Source of the DNA: Sphingobacterium kitahiroshimense
GTDB lineage: Bacteria; Bacteroidota; Bacteroidia; Sphingobacteriales; Sphingobacteriaceae
Assembly: GCF_025961315.1 (NCBI RefSeq)
Contig: NZ_JAOQNK010000001.1
Location: forward strand, 3,286,001 to 3,350,000
Reading direction: 5' to 3'
Length of the DNA: 64,000 nucleotides
Shown: positions 18,581 through 27,648 of the stretch, piece after piece
Layout: every line of letters starts with the position of its first letter
How positions within the stretch are numbered: position 1 is the first letter of the stretch
The notes under the pieces: generated by a model
The model's database searches: none
The model's input: the letters and a program-made list of their open reading frames with translations, nothing else
Told to the model about the DNA's origin: nothing
Position numbers and translations under genes: made by a program

Positions 18581-18935
18581 TTTTTATAACTGAAAATAAT
18601 TCGCTCCGAATATCTTACCACTTGTCATTTGAATATTGTTAAATAAATCAATTTAAAATCAACTTGATTTTTGCTTTGAAACCTCTTCGACCAAGAAATA
18701 TTGTCTCCATACAACAGTATTAAACCTTTCTCTTCTTCTTGCTAACTCCCTAATTCGCTATCTATCTTTTTATGCCGCTAATCAATGATGATATTTCAAT
18801 TTGACATTATCTTCATAAATTTATTCCAAAACTGAGTAGCCTAAAAACTAAATAAATTTAGATGTATAAAATTTATTAGCCTAAAAATTAAGCAAATAGC
18901 ACATTTTATAATCTTTTTCTCACTCTGACCTTCGG
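18581..18935 (+). other. Intergenic region with a 40-bp-spaced direct repeat
   Basis: No gene is seen. TAGCCTAAAAACTAA (18837) recurs as TAGCCTAAAAATTAA (18877), starts exactly 40 bp apart, upstream of the TonB receptor promoter. This could be a pair of activator sites on the same DNA face. The rest is AT-rich without clear structure. Confidence 0.5.
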
Positions 18936-18943
18936 TATATTTG
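18936..18943 (+). promoter_or_regulatory. -7 promoter box of the TonB receptor operon
   Basis: TATATTTG matches TAnnTTTG, 43 bp before the receptor ATG. No -33 TTG is visible at the usual distance, so activation by the ECF sigma factor or another activator is possible. Confidence 0.5.
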
Positions 18944-18986
18944 GAGTTACGCAACATCTCTATGTATAATTAATCTAAATAAAGGG

Positions 18987-21377
18987 ATGTCGAATTTAAA
19001 AATAATATGGTTAAGTCTATATGTAATCATATCGTTTACTGCTTACGCACAAAAGAGAGGAGAAATAAAAGGAAGAATAAGTACCACCTCAAATACACCT
19101 ATTGAGGGTGCAACTATTACAATTCTTGAAACAAATCAAGTGACCCAAGCTGATAAAAGCGGTTTATTTTCAATAAAAAATATCGCTTTTGCCAACTATA
19201 CTATACGAGTATCTGCTGTTGGATTCAAAGCCAAGGACAGAACTTTTCTTATTAGCCAGAAAAACACTGAAGTGCTATCTATAAAATTGGCTTCACAACA
19301 GACAACAATGGATGAAGTCGAAATCGTTGCAAGATCCGAAGCAAAAGAAATACAAAAGCAACCATTTAATGTTACAGCAATCGATGCGAAGAAATTGTAC
19401 AATACAACAATGGATATTGGTCAGGCATTAAATCGTGTTTCGGGTGTTAGACTGCGAGAGTCGGGTGGCGTAGGATCAAACATGAATTTTAGCTTAAATG
19501 GTTTTTCGGGCAATCAGGTTAAATTATTCGTTGATGGAATTCCCATGGATAATTTCGGATCGTCCTTTCAGTTAAACAACATACCGATCAATTTTGCAGA
19601 ACGAGTTGAAGTCTACAAAGGAGTCGTTCCCGTATGGCTAGGCGGCGATGCATTAGGTGGAGCAGTCAACATTGTAACCAAAAACCAGCCGGGAAAATAT
19701 TTAGATGCTTCATATTCATATGGCTCATTTAACACCCACAAAATTTCAGTTAATGCCGGATACATTGCTAACAACGGTTTTACAATGATGCTTTCTGCTT
19801 TTCAAAATTACTCGGACAACAATTACTTGGTAAATGTAAGATCATACAATTTTGACACTGGAAAATTTTACCCCGCCGAAAGAAGAAAACGTTTCCACGA
19901 TGCATACAGAAATGAAACATTAGTATATAATATGGGCGTTTCTAATAAAAAATACGCTGATCAGCTCCTTTTTGGTATTACCCTCGGCCAGAATAAGAAA
20001 GAAATCCAAACGGGTAATCATATGGAAGATGTATATGGAGGTCGAGAAAGCCAAGGAAACATTGTACAGCCGACTTTTAAATACATCAAGAGAAATTTAT
20101 TGACAGCAGGTTTAGATGTAACGATAAACGCTCGATACAATTTCGGTACGGAAAGAAGTTTGGATACCGTCCCAAGAAGATTCACTTGGACAGGAGAAAG
20201 TATACCTAAAAATCCAAAAGATCCAAATGCTCCAGGAGGAGAAAATGACTTAACAGATTACCGCTACAAAAACAACAATGGTAATCTTACGGCCAATATC
20301 TCTTATGCAATTAACAAGAATAATAGCATTATGATCAATCATTTGTTGACAACATTTGACAGAAAAGGAAAAGATCATTACTATCCAGATTTAGAAGTTA
20401 ATAAGCTCCCACGCAAAACAATAAAAAACATTACAGGAATCGGCTATAGAACCTCCATACTTGATCGTTGGGATGCTAATATTTTTCTAAAAAACTACAA
20501 TCAAAATGGAAAATACTTCAATGAACTTGAGAAGGAAACTTATGAGAATGTGGAAATATCAATCAATAAAATCGGATATGGCTTAGCAACTTCCTATTTC
20601 CTGAATCCAGACATTCAACTAAAAGCTTCCTATGAGAAAGCATACCGACTTCCCGATAATACCGAATTATTTGGTGATGCCATCAATATTAGTGGTAATC
20701 CTGGTCTAAGACCCGAGAGTAGTGATAATATCAACTTAGGTTTATCATATGCTTTAAAATTACAAAAAAACCAACAAATTATCATAGATGCCAATTACAT
20801 ATTCCGCAATGCTAAAGATTTTATACGCCAGTATGTAGGACCATTAAGCAGCAATAATAAAAGAGAACTTAAAAGTGCTAATCTAAGAAGTGTACGAAAC
20901 AATAGTGTTGATATCAACTTAAAATATTATTTCAAGAACCTGTTTTCAGTCGGAGGAAATATGACTTACCAAAACCTGATCAACACAACTAAAGTTGAAC
21001 CTTCGCAAATTATACAAAGTAGTATCTACAAAGATAGAATGCCAAATATGCCCTATTTATATGGTAATGCTGACGCGGCTTACTATTTTCACAACGTCGG
21101 TAAACAGAATAATACTTTAACGGTAGGATATAATCTTCAATATATACATGAGTTCTTTTTAGATTGGCCAAGTTTAGCGACCCCATCTCAAAGATATAGA
21201 ATCCCAACACAAGTATCACATGATGTAAACATCATCTATTCTTTAGCATCTGGAAAATATAATATCGCTTTAGAATGTAATAATCTAACCGATGCAACAC
21301 GTTTCGACAATTTCGAAATGCAAAAGCCAAGTAGATCTTTCAATATTAAGTTCAGATACTTTATACGTACAAAATAA
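18987..21377 (+). CDS. TonB-dependent outer-membrane receptor (metal/siderophore type)
   Basis: The 796-aa protein has a signal peptide (cleavage near AYAQ, residue about 23), a carboxypeptidase-like regulatory domain (about 24-110), a plug domain (about 125-235, with GVRLRESGG, NGFSGNQVKLFVDG and GGDALGGAVNIVTK) and a 22-strand type beta barrel ending in the aromatic ISFNIKFRYF-like terminus. There is no STN signalling domain despite the adjacent sigma/anti-sigma pair. With the DUF4374 and PepSY genes that follow (26 bp to the next gene), a ferric-siderophore or haem-like substrate is likely but not proven. Confidence 0.9.
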   Translation: MSNLKIIWLSLYVIISFTAYAQKRGEIKGRISTTSNTPIEGATITILETNQVTQADKSGLFSIKNIAFANYTIRVSAVGFKAKDRTFLISQKNTEVLSIKLASQQTTMDEVEIVARSEAKEIQKQPFNVTAIDAKKLYNTTMDIGQALNRVSGVRLRESGGVGSNMNFSLNGFSGNQVKLFVDGIPMDNFGSSFQLNNIPINFAERVEVYKGVVPVWLGGDALGGAVNIVTKNQPGKYLDASYSYGSFNTHKISVNAGYIANNGFTMMLSAFQNYSDNNYLVNVRSYNFDTGKFYPAERRKRFHDAYRNETLVYNMGVSNKKYADQLLFGITLGQNKKEIQTGNHMEDVYGGRESQGNIVQPTFKYIKRNLLTAGLDVTINARYNFGTERSLDTVPRRFTWTGESIPKNPKDPNAPGGENDLTDYRYKNNNGNLTANISYAINKNNSIMINHLLTTFDRKGKDHYYPDLEVNKLPRKTIKNITGIGYRTSILDRWDANIFLKNYNQNGKYFNELEKETYENVEISINKIGYGLATSYFLNPDIQLKASYEKAYRLPDNTELFGDAINISGNPGLRPESSDNINLGLSYALKLQKNQQIIIDANYIFRNAKDFIRQYVGPLSSNNKRELKSANLRSVRNNSVDINLKYYFKNLFSVGGNMTYQNLINTTKVEPSQIIQSSIYKDRMPNMPYLYGNADAAYYFHNVGKQNNTLTVGYNLQYIHEFFLDWPSLATPSQRYRIPTQVSHDVNIIYSLASGKYNIALECNNLTDATRFDNFEMQKPSRSFNIKFRYFIRTK

Positions 21378-21403
21378 CAATCACAATTCAATAAATAAAT
21401 ACA

Positions 21404-22660
21404 ATGAAAAAGTTAAACACTTTAAAAATGCTGACCCTAGCATGTGGCGTTTTAGCCATCACTGCATGTTCAAAAGACAATCCTTCTGATGGAGGAAGTG
21501 ATACCGGAAATTCCGGAAAAAGAGAAAAATTTGTTTTTATCGTAAATGGACAAGGTAGTGGAGAAGCTGGAACTTCAGGTAATTATATCCTGTCAACAGA
21601 TAATGTAAGCGATGGAACACTCAGTATTGTAGGTAACGGTATGCCAGCGACAGAACAATCCTTTATCAATCAGAACAACTATATCTTTGGACTAACATAT
21701 GGTGGTCAAGGACCGATAACCCCTTACAACATTGATAGTAAAGGTGAGTTCCAGAGACTTAAAGATGAACAAGTAAATGCTGAGACATCAGGTATTTATG
21801 GACATTTTGGAGACAAAAATATTATATTAGGTACCACAAATAGAAGTATTGTTAATCCAGTGGCAACCCTAAGAAATTACGATGCTCAAAATTTCTCTAT
21901 AGCAAATAAAAACACCGTTGATCTATCCAAAGTTTTAGGCGGAAAAAGAATGGCCATCTGGACCGGCGTGTTTCAAGTAGGAAATAAAATATATGTTCCT
22001 TTTCAATCTGGAGACGGATCAAACAACTGGGGCGGTAATTTCACAACCACCGACACTACTTATATCGGTATCTTCTCTTATCCTGAGCTAAAATTCGAAA
22101 AAACAATTAGAGATGGACGTGGTTCACATATTGGAAATTGGTGGGCACAACAAGGTCTTGCTGTAGACAACAAAGGTGATGCATACGTTTGGTTTTCAGC
22201 AAATGAAGCATCTTTAGCTTCTAAAAACAAATCAGGATTTCTTCGAATTAAGAAAGGAACTGATGAATTTGATAAAGACTATTATTTTGATATTGAATCA
22301 TTAGGAAATGGCAAAATTGCAAGAGGAAGTTATCTTAAAGATGATAAATTCTTAATGACAGTTTATAATAAAGGCGAACAAGCTGAAGGTGTAGGAGGTG
22401 GATTAGTAAAATTATACATCGTCGATATTCAGACAAAAAAGATGACTGAAATCAAAGAAATTCCTGCCCATGAACAACAAGGATATAAGGACGTCGTATT
22501 TGTTGAAAAAGATGGCAGTAAAGCTTACTATGCATGTCAGAGTTTAGAAGACAAACAATATTATACCTATACAATTGACATCAATAATGCAACAGCCAAA
22601 AGAGGTTTAAAATTTGTCGGTGTATCTGGTGTTTCGTCCATGAGTAAAATCAATTACTAA
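21404..22660 (+). CDS. DUF4374 lipoprotein
   Basis: The 418-aa product has a lipoprotein signal (lipobox AITAC, Cys about 22), a Gly/Ser/Asp-rich linker (about 27-38) and a repeated beta-structure domain typical of DUF4374 (about 40-418). Recognisable features are the IFGLTYGGQGPITPY segment, DGRGSHIGNWWAQQG and EQQGYKDVVFVEKDG. Such proteins are encoded beside TonB receptors and PepSY proteins in Bacteroidetes and may be surface-exposed binding partners of the receptor; that role is inference. It lies 26 bp after the receptor gene and 82 bp before the PepSY gene, with a strong hairpin in the latter gap. Confidence 0.8.
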   Translation: MKKLNTLKMLTLACGVLAITACSKDNPSDGGSDTGNSGKREKFVFIVNGQGSGEAGTSGNYILSTDNVSDGTLSIVGNGMPATEQSFINQNNYIFGLTYGGQGPITPYNIDSKGEFQRLKDEQVNAETSGIYGHFGDKNIILGTTNRSIVNPVATLRNYDAQNFSIANKNTVDLSKVLGGKRMAIWTGVFQVGNKIYVPFQSGDGSNNWGGNFTTTDTTYIGIFSYPELKFEKTIRDGRGSHIGNWWAQQGLAVDNKGDAYVWFSANEASLASKNKSGFLRIKKGTDEFDKDYYFDIESLGNGKIARGSYLKDDKFLMTVYNKGEQAEGVGGGLVKLYIVDIQTKKMTEIKEIPAHEQQGYKDVVFVEKDGSKAYYACQSLEDKQYYTYTIDINNATAKRGLKFVGVSGVSSMSKINY

Positions 22661-22672
22661 AAATAAAAATCC

Positions 22673-22709
22673 ATTTATTCTGTCAAAGAAATACTTTGAC
22701 AGAATAAAT
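22673..22709 (+). terminator. Intra-operon hairpin between DUF4374 and PepSY genes
   Basis: ATTTATTCTGTCAAAG pairs perfectly with CTTTGACAGAATAAAT (16 bp, loop AAATA), followed by a short T run. It could be a partial terminator or an mRNA-stabilising element that lowers downstream expression. Confidence 0.7.
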
Positions 22710-22742
22710 TTTATCACTTTATAAATAGCGCTTTAAATTATT

Positions 22743-23876
22743 ATGCTCAGCAAAATTAATGCATGGCTACATCTTTGGTTAGGACTAGCGGCAGGCATAC
22801 CTGTTGTTATCCTAAGTATAACCGGCTGTGTACTTGTCTTCGAACATGACATCAAAGAATTCACTACAAATTATATTCGCGTAGAAGCACAAAGATCAGA
22901 AGATCAGCTTCCTCCATCTGCAATCTACAAAGCTGTAAAGACAGCCATTCCAGACAAAGAAATAGCTAGTTCCTGGTATTATGGTTTAGATAAATCAGTT
23001 AAAGTAAGTTTAGACCACTCCGATAGTTTAGTCTATGTCAATCCTTATACAGCTGAGATCCTAGCTGTTGTTAATCATGAAGATTTCTTTCATTTCATGG
23101 ATGAGGGGCACCGTCATCTATGGATGCCGAACAAGATCGGCCGTCAAGTAGTCGGCTGGAGTACTTTTATATTCTTTTCACTACTAATCACTGGTCTTAT
23201 TTTATGGTGGCCAAAAAAATGGAACAAAAGATCTCGTGAGCAGAGTTTTACCATCAAATGGAAAGCGCGGTTCAAACGAGTAAATTATGACCTGCACAAT
23301 GTATTAGGATTTTACGGACTAACCATAGCCTTAGTTATGTGCCTTACAGGGTTAATCATGAGCTTCCCGTGGATGCGCAAATCAGTAGTTTGGCTCAGCG
23401 GAGGATACCCGAATAAACCTAAAGTAGAACAAGTTGAAAAAGAAATACCTGATGATCAGCCCTTGAATGATGCATTGATTGTTGCTGATCAAATCTGGTA
23501 TAAAGTGCGCCATGAATATGCTCGCCATAACAAAGAAGCCGTTATCGTCCACTACCCTGAAGCCGAGGATAAATCCGTATATGCATGTACAGATATGGAA
23601 AACGGTATATGGCGTGACTTAAATTTTGATCGTAATACGCTAGAATTAACAGGCAGAAAACAAGGTCCCATTGATGATGCCAATACCACAGAATGGCTAA
23701 TGCGCGCAAATTATGCCTTACATACAGGATTCATTGGGGGAATGGCTACTAAAATAATATATTTTTTAGCATCACTTATTTGCGCAACATTACCGATTAC
23801 TGGTTTCTATATCTGGTGGGGGAAAAAGAAAAAAAAAGTAAAAAAATCAAAATCTATTCATCCAATAACATCTTAA
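22743..23876 (+). CDS. PepSY-associated TM protein (PiuB-like)
   Basis: The 377-aa inner-membrane protein has an N-terminal helix typical of PepSY-TM proteins (INAWLHLWLGLAAGIPVVIL), a periplasmic PepSY-like segment, further helices near 138-158 (VGWSTFIFFSLLITGLILWW), 190-212 and 335-360, and a Lys-rich cytoplasmic tail. Family members accompany siderophore receptors and may help release or reduce iron in the periplasm; some are ferric-chelate reductases, but that activity cannot be read from sequence. It is 10 bp upstream of the next outer-membrane gene, so the two are likely co-transcribed. Confidence 0.85.
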   Translation: MLSKINAWLHLWLGLAAGIPVVILSITGCVLVFEHDIKEFTTNYIRVEAQRSEDQLPPSAIYKAVKTAIPDKEIASSWYYGLDKSVKVSLDHSDSLVYVNPYTAEILAVVNHEDFFHFMDEGHRHLWMPNKIGRQVVGWSTFIFFSLLITGLILWWPKKWNKRSREQSFTIKWKARFKRVNYDLHNVLGFYGLTIALVMCLTGLIMSFPWMRKSVVWLSGGYPNKPKVEQVEKEIPDDQPLNDALIVADQIWYKVRHEYARHNKEAVIVHYPEAEDKSVYACTDMENGIWRDLNFDRNTLELTGRKQGPIDDANTTEWLMRANYALHTGFIGGMATKIIYFLASLICATLPITGFYIWWGKKKKKVKKSKSIHPITS

Positions 23877-23886
23877 TCTTGCAGAC

Positions 23887-26328
23887 ATGTTTCATCATTG
23901 CAACTACTTACTTAGTTTATTTCTAGTTTTTACTTTATTTGTTGCCAGTGCTCAAAATTCTGCTAAAATCATGGGCCGTGTCCTAGATGAACAGAACGAA
24001 CCTGTACCCCATGCACAAGTAACTTTACATCGCGTTCATGATGGAACTGTCGCAAAAATTATTACTGCCGATAGCATAGGGAATTTTATTTTCCCTAATG
24101 CACCATATGGAAATTACTATGTGCATATAAAAAATATGACACACGAAGATTTTAAAACATCTCAATTCATATTAAGCGAGCACGTGAATGCATATGATTT
24201 TGGGAAAATTGTATTGCTTCAAAACAATGCTTATCTGAGTGAGGTTGTCATCAATAAACGCAAGCAATTTATAGAACAACATCAAGATAAAACCATTTTC
24301 AACATAGAAAACTCTGCATTAGCAGATGGTAACAGTGGATTAGAACTTTTGACCAAAATTCCAGGTATAAGTCTAGATAATAATGGAACCTTCAGTTTAA
24401 AAGGAAAATCTGGTGCTTCTATCATGATTAACGGAAAACTTACCTACCTCTCCGCAGATCAGCTAGCCAATTTGTTAAGAAGTACATCCTCAAACGATAT
24501 AACAAAAATTGAAGTTATGACTAATCCTAATGCCAAGCAAGATGCGGCAGGAACATCAGGGATAATCAATATCGTATTAAAAAAAGGATTGAAGCAAGGG
24601 TTGAACGGAGCTGTTTCCGGAAATATGGGAGCAGGTCGCGGATTACACCTAGGCGGTAGTTTAGACCTAAATTACAGAACGGAAAAAATAAATATCTTCG
24701 GAAATTACAATCAATACTTTCAAAATTTAGAGTATTACAATTCATTAACACGCTACTTTTATAAAGATACGCAAGCAGAACCAGAAACCTACTCCCAACA
24801 GGAAAACAAAATTCAACCGAAACTGCGTTCAAATAATTTCAGAGTTGGTATGGATTTTTATTTAAGTTCAAAACAGACTTTGGGATTTCTAGTAAATGGA
24901 GGCTTTGGTAAATATCCAAAATATGAACCAACCACCAATTATTTTAGAAACTATGCGACAAAAGATCTCATCTGGTCGGCTTCAACCATAACCGAAGGAA
25001 AAGAAAGATGGGAAGACATGTTATATAACATCAATTATAACCTGAAGTTCAACGAAAATGGACATGAACTAAAAGTGGATTTTGATATGATTGACCATTA
25101 TTCCAAAATGGATCAAACACTAAATACTAAATACAGTAATGAAAATCAAAATAATATACGCCCCTTATCATCACGCACTGGCGATATTCCCTCAGACAGT
25201 AAGGTTTATGTTGCAAAAATTGATTATACCCTCCCTTTTAATGAAACTTTTAAGCTAGAAACTGGTTGGAAAGCAAGTCATATCCGGACAGAAAACGATT
25301 TGCGGTATGATACATTGCTAAATGAGAGTTATGTTCCAGATCTATCGACAAGTAATCACTTCATTTATAAAGAAACGATACAAGCAGGTTATGTGAATCT
25401 ATCAAAAACTTGGAGCAAATTTTCAACACAAGTAGGATTACGAGCAGAGCACACATCTACCGATGGTAATCAAATAACTTTAAATGAACAGTTCTCTAAA
25501 GATTATTTAAAGTTTTTCCCATCAGCATTTTTATCTTATAGCATCAATAACAATCATAAAGTACAACTAAGCTATAGCTATCGCATCGAGCGTCCATCCT
25601 TCTGGAGTCTAAACCCATTCCGCGTCTATACAGACCCCTTCTCCTATTCAGAAGGAAATTCAAAACTAGATCCTGCTTACGAGCACGCTTATGAAGCTAA
25701 CTATACACTAGCTAACAAATATATATTTACGTTAAATTATGCAGACAGATCTAATGTCGTAAATGATATCATAGGATTAGATCCTACAAACAAACAAATC
25801 ACTTTTGAAAGACCCGAAAATATCGGTTCATTCAAAAATTTTGGCGTATCATTCATGGCTCCTACACAATTATTTTCCTGGTGGACAGCTACACATTTTG
25901 CAAACTATTACAGAAACGAATATGAGATTCCACAAGAAAATGAACTAATCAAAAGATCAGGCAATACGTTATCATTAAATACACAAAATACTTTCAAACT
26001 ACCCAAAGATTGGTCTGTAGAGATTGGAGGAAATTATAACTCTGGTCTGACCATTGGTTTAACGAATATCAAAAGTTACGGACTTATTTACAGTGGAATA
26101 CAAAAGAGCATTTTAAGTAAAAAAGCAACGATTAAGCTGGTCGTTAACGACATATTTCATACCAATAACCGTCGATATGAAACAGTATCCAATGCAGTGA
26201 GATTAATAGGAAAATCAAATCCAGATAGCAGAACAGCAATTTTATCATTCAATTACCGATTTGGAGGTTCAGATAACAGAGCAAAAGAACGCTCAACAGG
26301 TTCGGAAGATATCAAAAATAGATTATAA
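23887..26328 (+). CDS. Outer-membrane beta-barrel protein, TonB-receptor-like
   Basis: The 813-aa protein has a signal peptide (cleavage near ASAQ, residue about 23), an N-terminal beta-sandwich of the carboxypeptidase-like type (MGRVLDEQNEPVPHAQVTLH; about 27-115), a plug-like domain (ELLTKIPGISLDNNGTFSLK and KIEVMTNPNAKQDAAGTSGI) and a long beta barrel (OMP beta-brl 3 type). This family of Bacteroidetes proteins resembles TonB receptors with a compact plug. As the last gene of the locus it may supply a second pore or binding protein for the same substrate. The substrate is unknown. Confidence 0.85.
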   Translation: MFHHCNYLLSLFLVFTLFVASAQNSAKIMGRVLDEQNEPVPHAQVTLHRVHDGTVAKIITADSIGNFIFPNAPYGNYYVHIKNMTHEDFKTSQFILSEHVNAYDFGKIVLLQNNAYLSEVVINKRKQFIEQHQDKTIFNIENSALADGNSGLELLTKIPGISLDNNGTFSLKGKSGASIMINGKLTYLSADQLANLLRSTSSNDITKIEVMTNPNAKQDAAGTSGIINIVLKKGLKQGLNGAVSGNMGAGRGLHLGGSLDLNYRTEKINIFGNYNQYFQNLEYYNSLTRYFYKDTQAEPETYSQQENKIQPKLRSNNFRVGMDFYLSSKQTLGFLVNGGFGKYPKYEPTTNYFRNYATKDLIWSASTITEGKERWEDMLYNINYNLKFNENGHELKVDFDMIDHYSKMDQTLNTKYSNENQNNIRPLSSRTGDIPSDSKVYVAKIDYTLPFNETFKLETGWKASHIRTENDLRYDTLLNESYVPDLSTSNHFIYKETIQAGYVNLSKTWSKFSTQVGLRAEHTSTDGNQITLNEQFSKDYLKFFPSAFLSYSINNNHKVQLSYSYRIERPSFWSLNPFRVYTDPFSYSEGNSKLDPAYEHAYEANYTLANKYIFTLNYADRSNVVNDIIGLDPTNKQITFERPENIGSFKNFGVSFMAPTQLFSWWTATHFANYYRNEYEIPQENELIKRSGNTLSLNTQNTFKLPKDWSVEIGGNYNSGLTIGLTNIKSYGLIYSGIQKSILSKKATIKLVVNDIFHTNNRRYETVSNAVRLIGKSNPDSRTAILSFNYRFGGSDNRAKERSTGSEDIKNRL

Positions 26329-26613
26329 AAATCAACACGATGCAAAGGTGATATTCCACACCAGTATAAATAGAAAACAGCTATCAAAAGAAATTGATAG
26401 CTGTTTTCTATTTATACTTATTCGAGCGTTGTAAATACCAACAACTTTGAAAACTTCAGAACATATATCCTTACTAATTAATCTCTTTACGAAGAAGCAC
26501 ATTTTAGCAAGAAACCTGCCCTGCATATTAATAAACAATAAAACATGAATTTCCTAAATCATCATATGACATTCATATCAAAAACACCATAAATAGAACT
26601 ATCTCAAAATTGT
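26329..26613 (+). other. Intergenic region after the uptake locus
   Basis: No gene is seen. It contains the long hairpin at 26363-26418; the remainder is AT-rich without clear motifs. Confidence 0.6.
26363..26418. terminator. Long perfect hairpin, probable terminator of the uptake locus
   Basis: Two perfect 25-bp arms (26363-26387 and 26394-26418) flank a 6-nt loop AAGAAA, and A/T-rich tracts lie inside the outer stem on both sides. It starts 35 bp after the last gene. The arm length is unusually long for an ordinary intrinsic terminator. Confidence 0.8.
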
Positions 26614-26621
26614 TATCTTTG
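26614..26621 (+). promoter_or_regulatory. -7 promoter box for dusB
   Basis: TATCTTTG matches TAnnTTTG and ends 14 nt before the dusB ATG. No clear -33 TTG. Confidence 0.6.
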
Positions 26622-26635
26622 TAAAAAAATCAAAT

Positions 26636-27634
26636 ATGTCTGTTAAGATTGGCGAAAATATAGATTTAGGAGACTTTCCATTATTGCTAGCTCCAATGGA
26701 GGATGTAAGTGATCCGCCATTCCGTTTTGTTTGTAAGCAAAATGGGGTAGATATGATGTATACGGAATTTATCTCTTCAGAAGGATTAATTCGAGACGCA
26801 GCAAAATCACGTAAAAAGTTAGATATCTTCGAGTATGAAAGACCAATAGGTATACAAATCTTCGGTTCCGAAATCGAACACATGAGACAGTCATCCGAAA
26901 TCTGCACATTAGCAAATCCAGATCTAATCGATATTAATTACGGTTGTCCAGTTAAAAACGTTGCTTGCCGTGGAGCAGGTGCTAGTTTATTGCAAGATAT
27001 CGATCGTATGGTCGCAATGACAAAAGCAGTCGTGGAAGGAACACATCTACCAGTTACTGTGAAGACCCGCCTTGGCTGGGACGATGACACCAAAAATGTT
27101 TATGAAGTGGCAGAACGTTTACAGGATATCGGTATTAAAGCTTTATCAATACATGGACGTACACGCGCACAAATGTATAAAGGGCAAGCAGATTGGTCTA
27201 TGATTCGTGATATTAAGCGTAATCCACGCATTAAAATTCCAATTTTTGGAAACGGCGATGTAGATTCTTTAGAAAAAGCAATTGCATGGCGCCAGGAATA
27301 TGAAGTTGATGGTATTATGATTGGTCGCGCCTCAATTGGATATCCTTGGATATTTAGAGAAATAAAACACTTTTTCAACACAGGAGAACGTTTAGCCGGT
27401 CCAACAATTGCTGAACGTGTAGATGTGTGCAGAACACATTTGGTTAAATCAATTGAATGGAAAGGACCTAAAACAGGTATTTTCGAAATGCGTCGTCATT
27501 ATTCAAACTACTTTAAAGGTATACCAGACTTTAAAGAATACAGAATGCGATTAGTCAGTCTTCAGACATTCGAAGAGATCCAAGAAGTGTTAGACGAAAT
27601 ACAACATAACTTTGCAGAAGAAGCTATTTATTAA
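26636..27634 (+). CDS. dusB: tRNA-dihydrouridine synthase (DusB type)
   Basis: The FMN enzyme reduces uridines in the tRNA D-loop. The 332-aa protein has the Dus signatures: LLLAPMEDVSDPPFRF at the N-terminus, INYGCPVKNVACRGAGASLL with the catalytic Cys in ACRGAG, VTVKTRLGWD, SIHGRTRAQMYKGQADW and GNGDVDSLEKA, followed by the small C-terminal helical domain. Length is normal. The subtype DusB (NifR3-like) is inferred from length and motif style. The gene stands alone, and a shared bidirectional terminator overlaps its stop codon. Confidence 0.9.
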   Translation: MSVKIGENIDLGDFPLLLAPMEDVSDPPFRFVCKQNGVDMMYTEFISSEGLIRDAAKSRKKLDIFEYERPIGIQIFGSEIEHMRQSSEICTLANPDLIDINYGCPVKNVACRGAGASLLQDIDRMVAMTKAVVEGTHLPVTVKTRLGWDDDTKNVYEVAERLQDIGIKALSIHGRTRAQMYKGQADWSMIRDIKRNPRIKIPIFGNGDVDSLEKAIAWRQEYEVDGIMIGRASIGYPWIFREIKHFFNTGERLAGPTIAERVDVCRTHLVKSIEWKGPKTGIFEMRRHYSNYFKGIPDFKEYRMRLVSLQTFEEIQEVLDEIQHNFAEEAIY

Positions 27635-27648
27635 AAATAGCTTCTTCT
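27616..27648. terminator. Bidirectional terminator overlapping both stop codons
   Basis: AGAAGAAGCTATTT and AAATAGCTTCTTCT form a perfect 14-bp stem around ATTAA. The dusB stop codon lies in the loop and the flippase stop codon at the other edge, so the hairpin uses coding sequence of both convergent genes. Confidence 0.8.
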
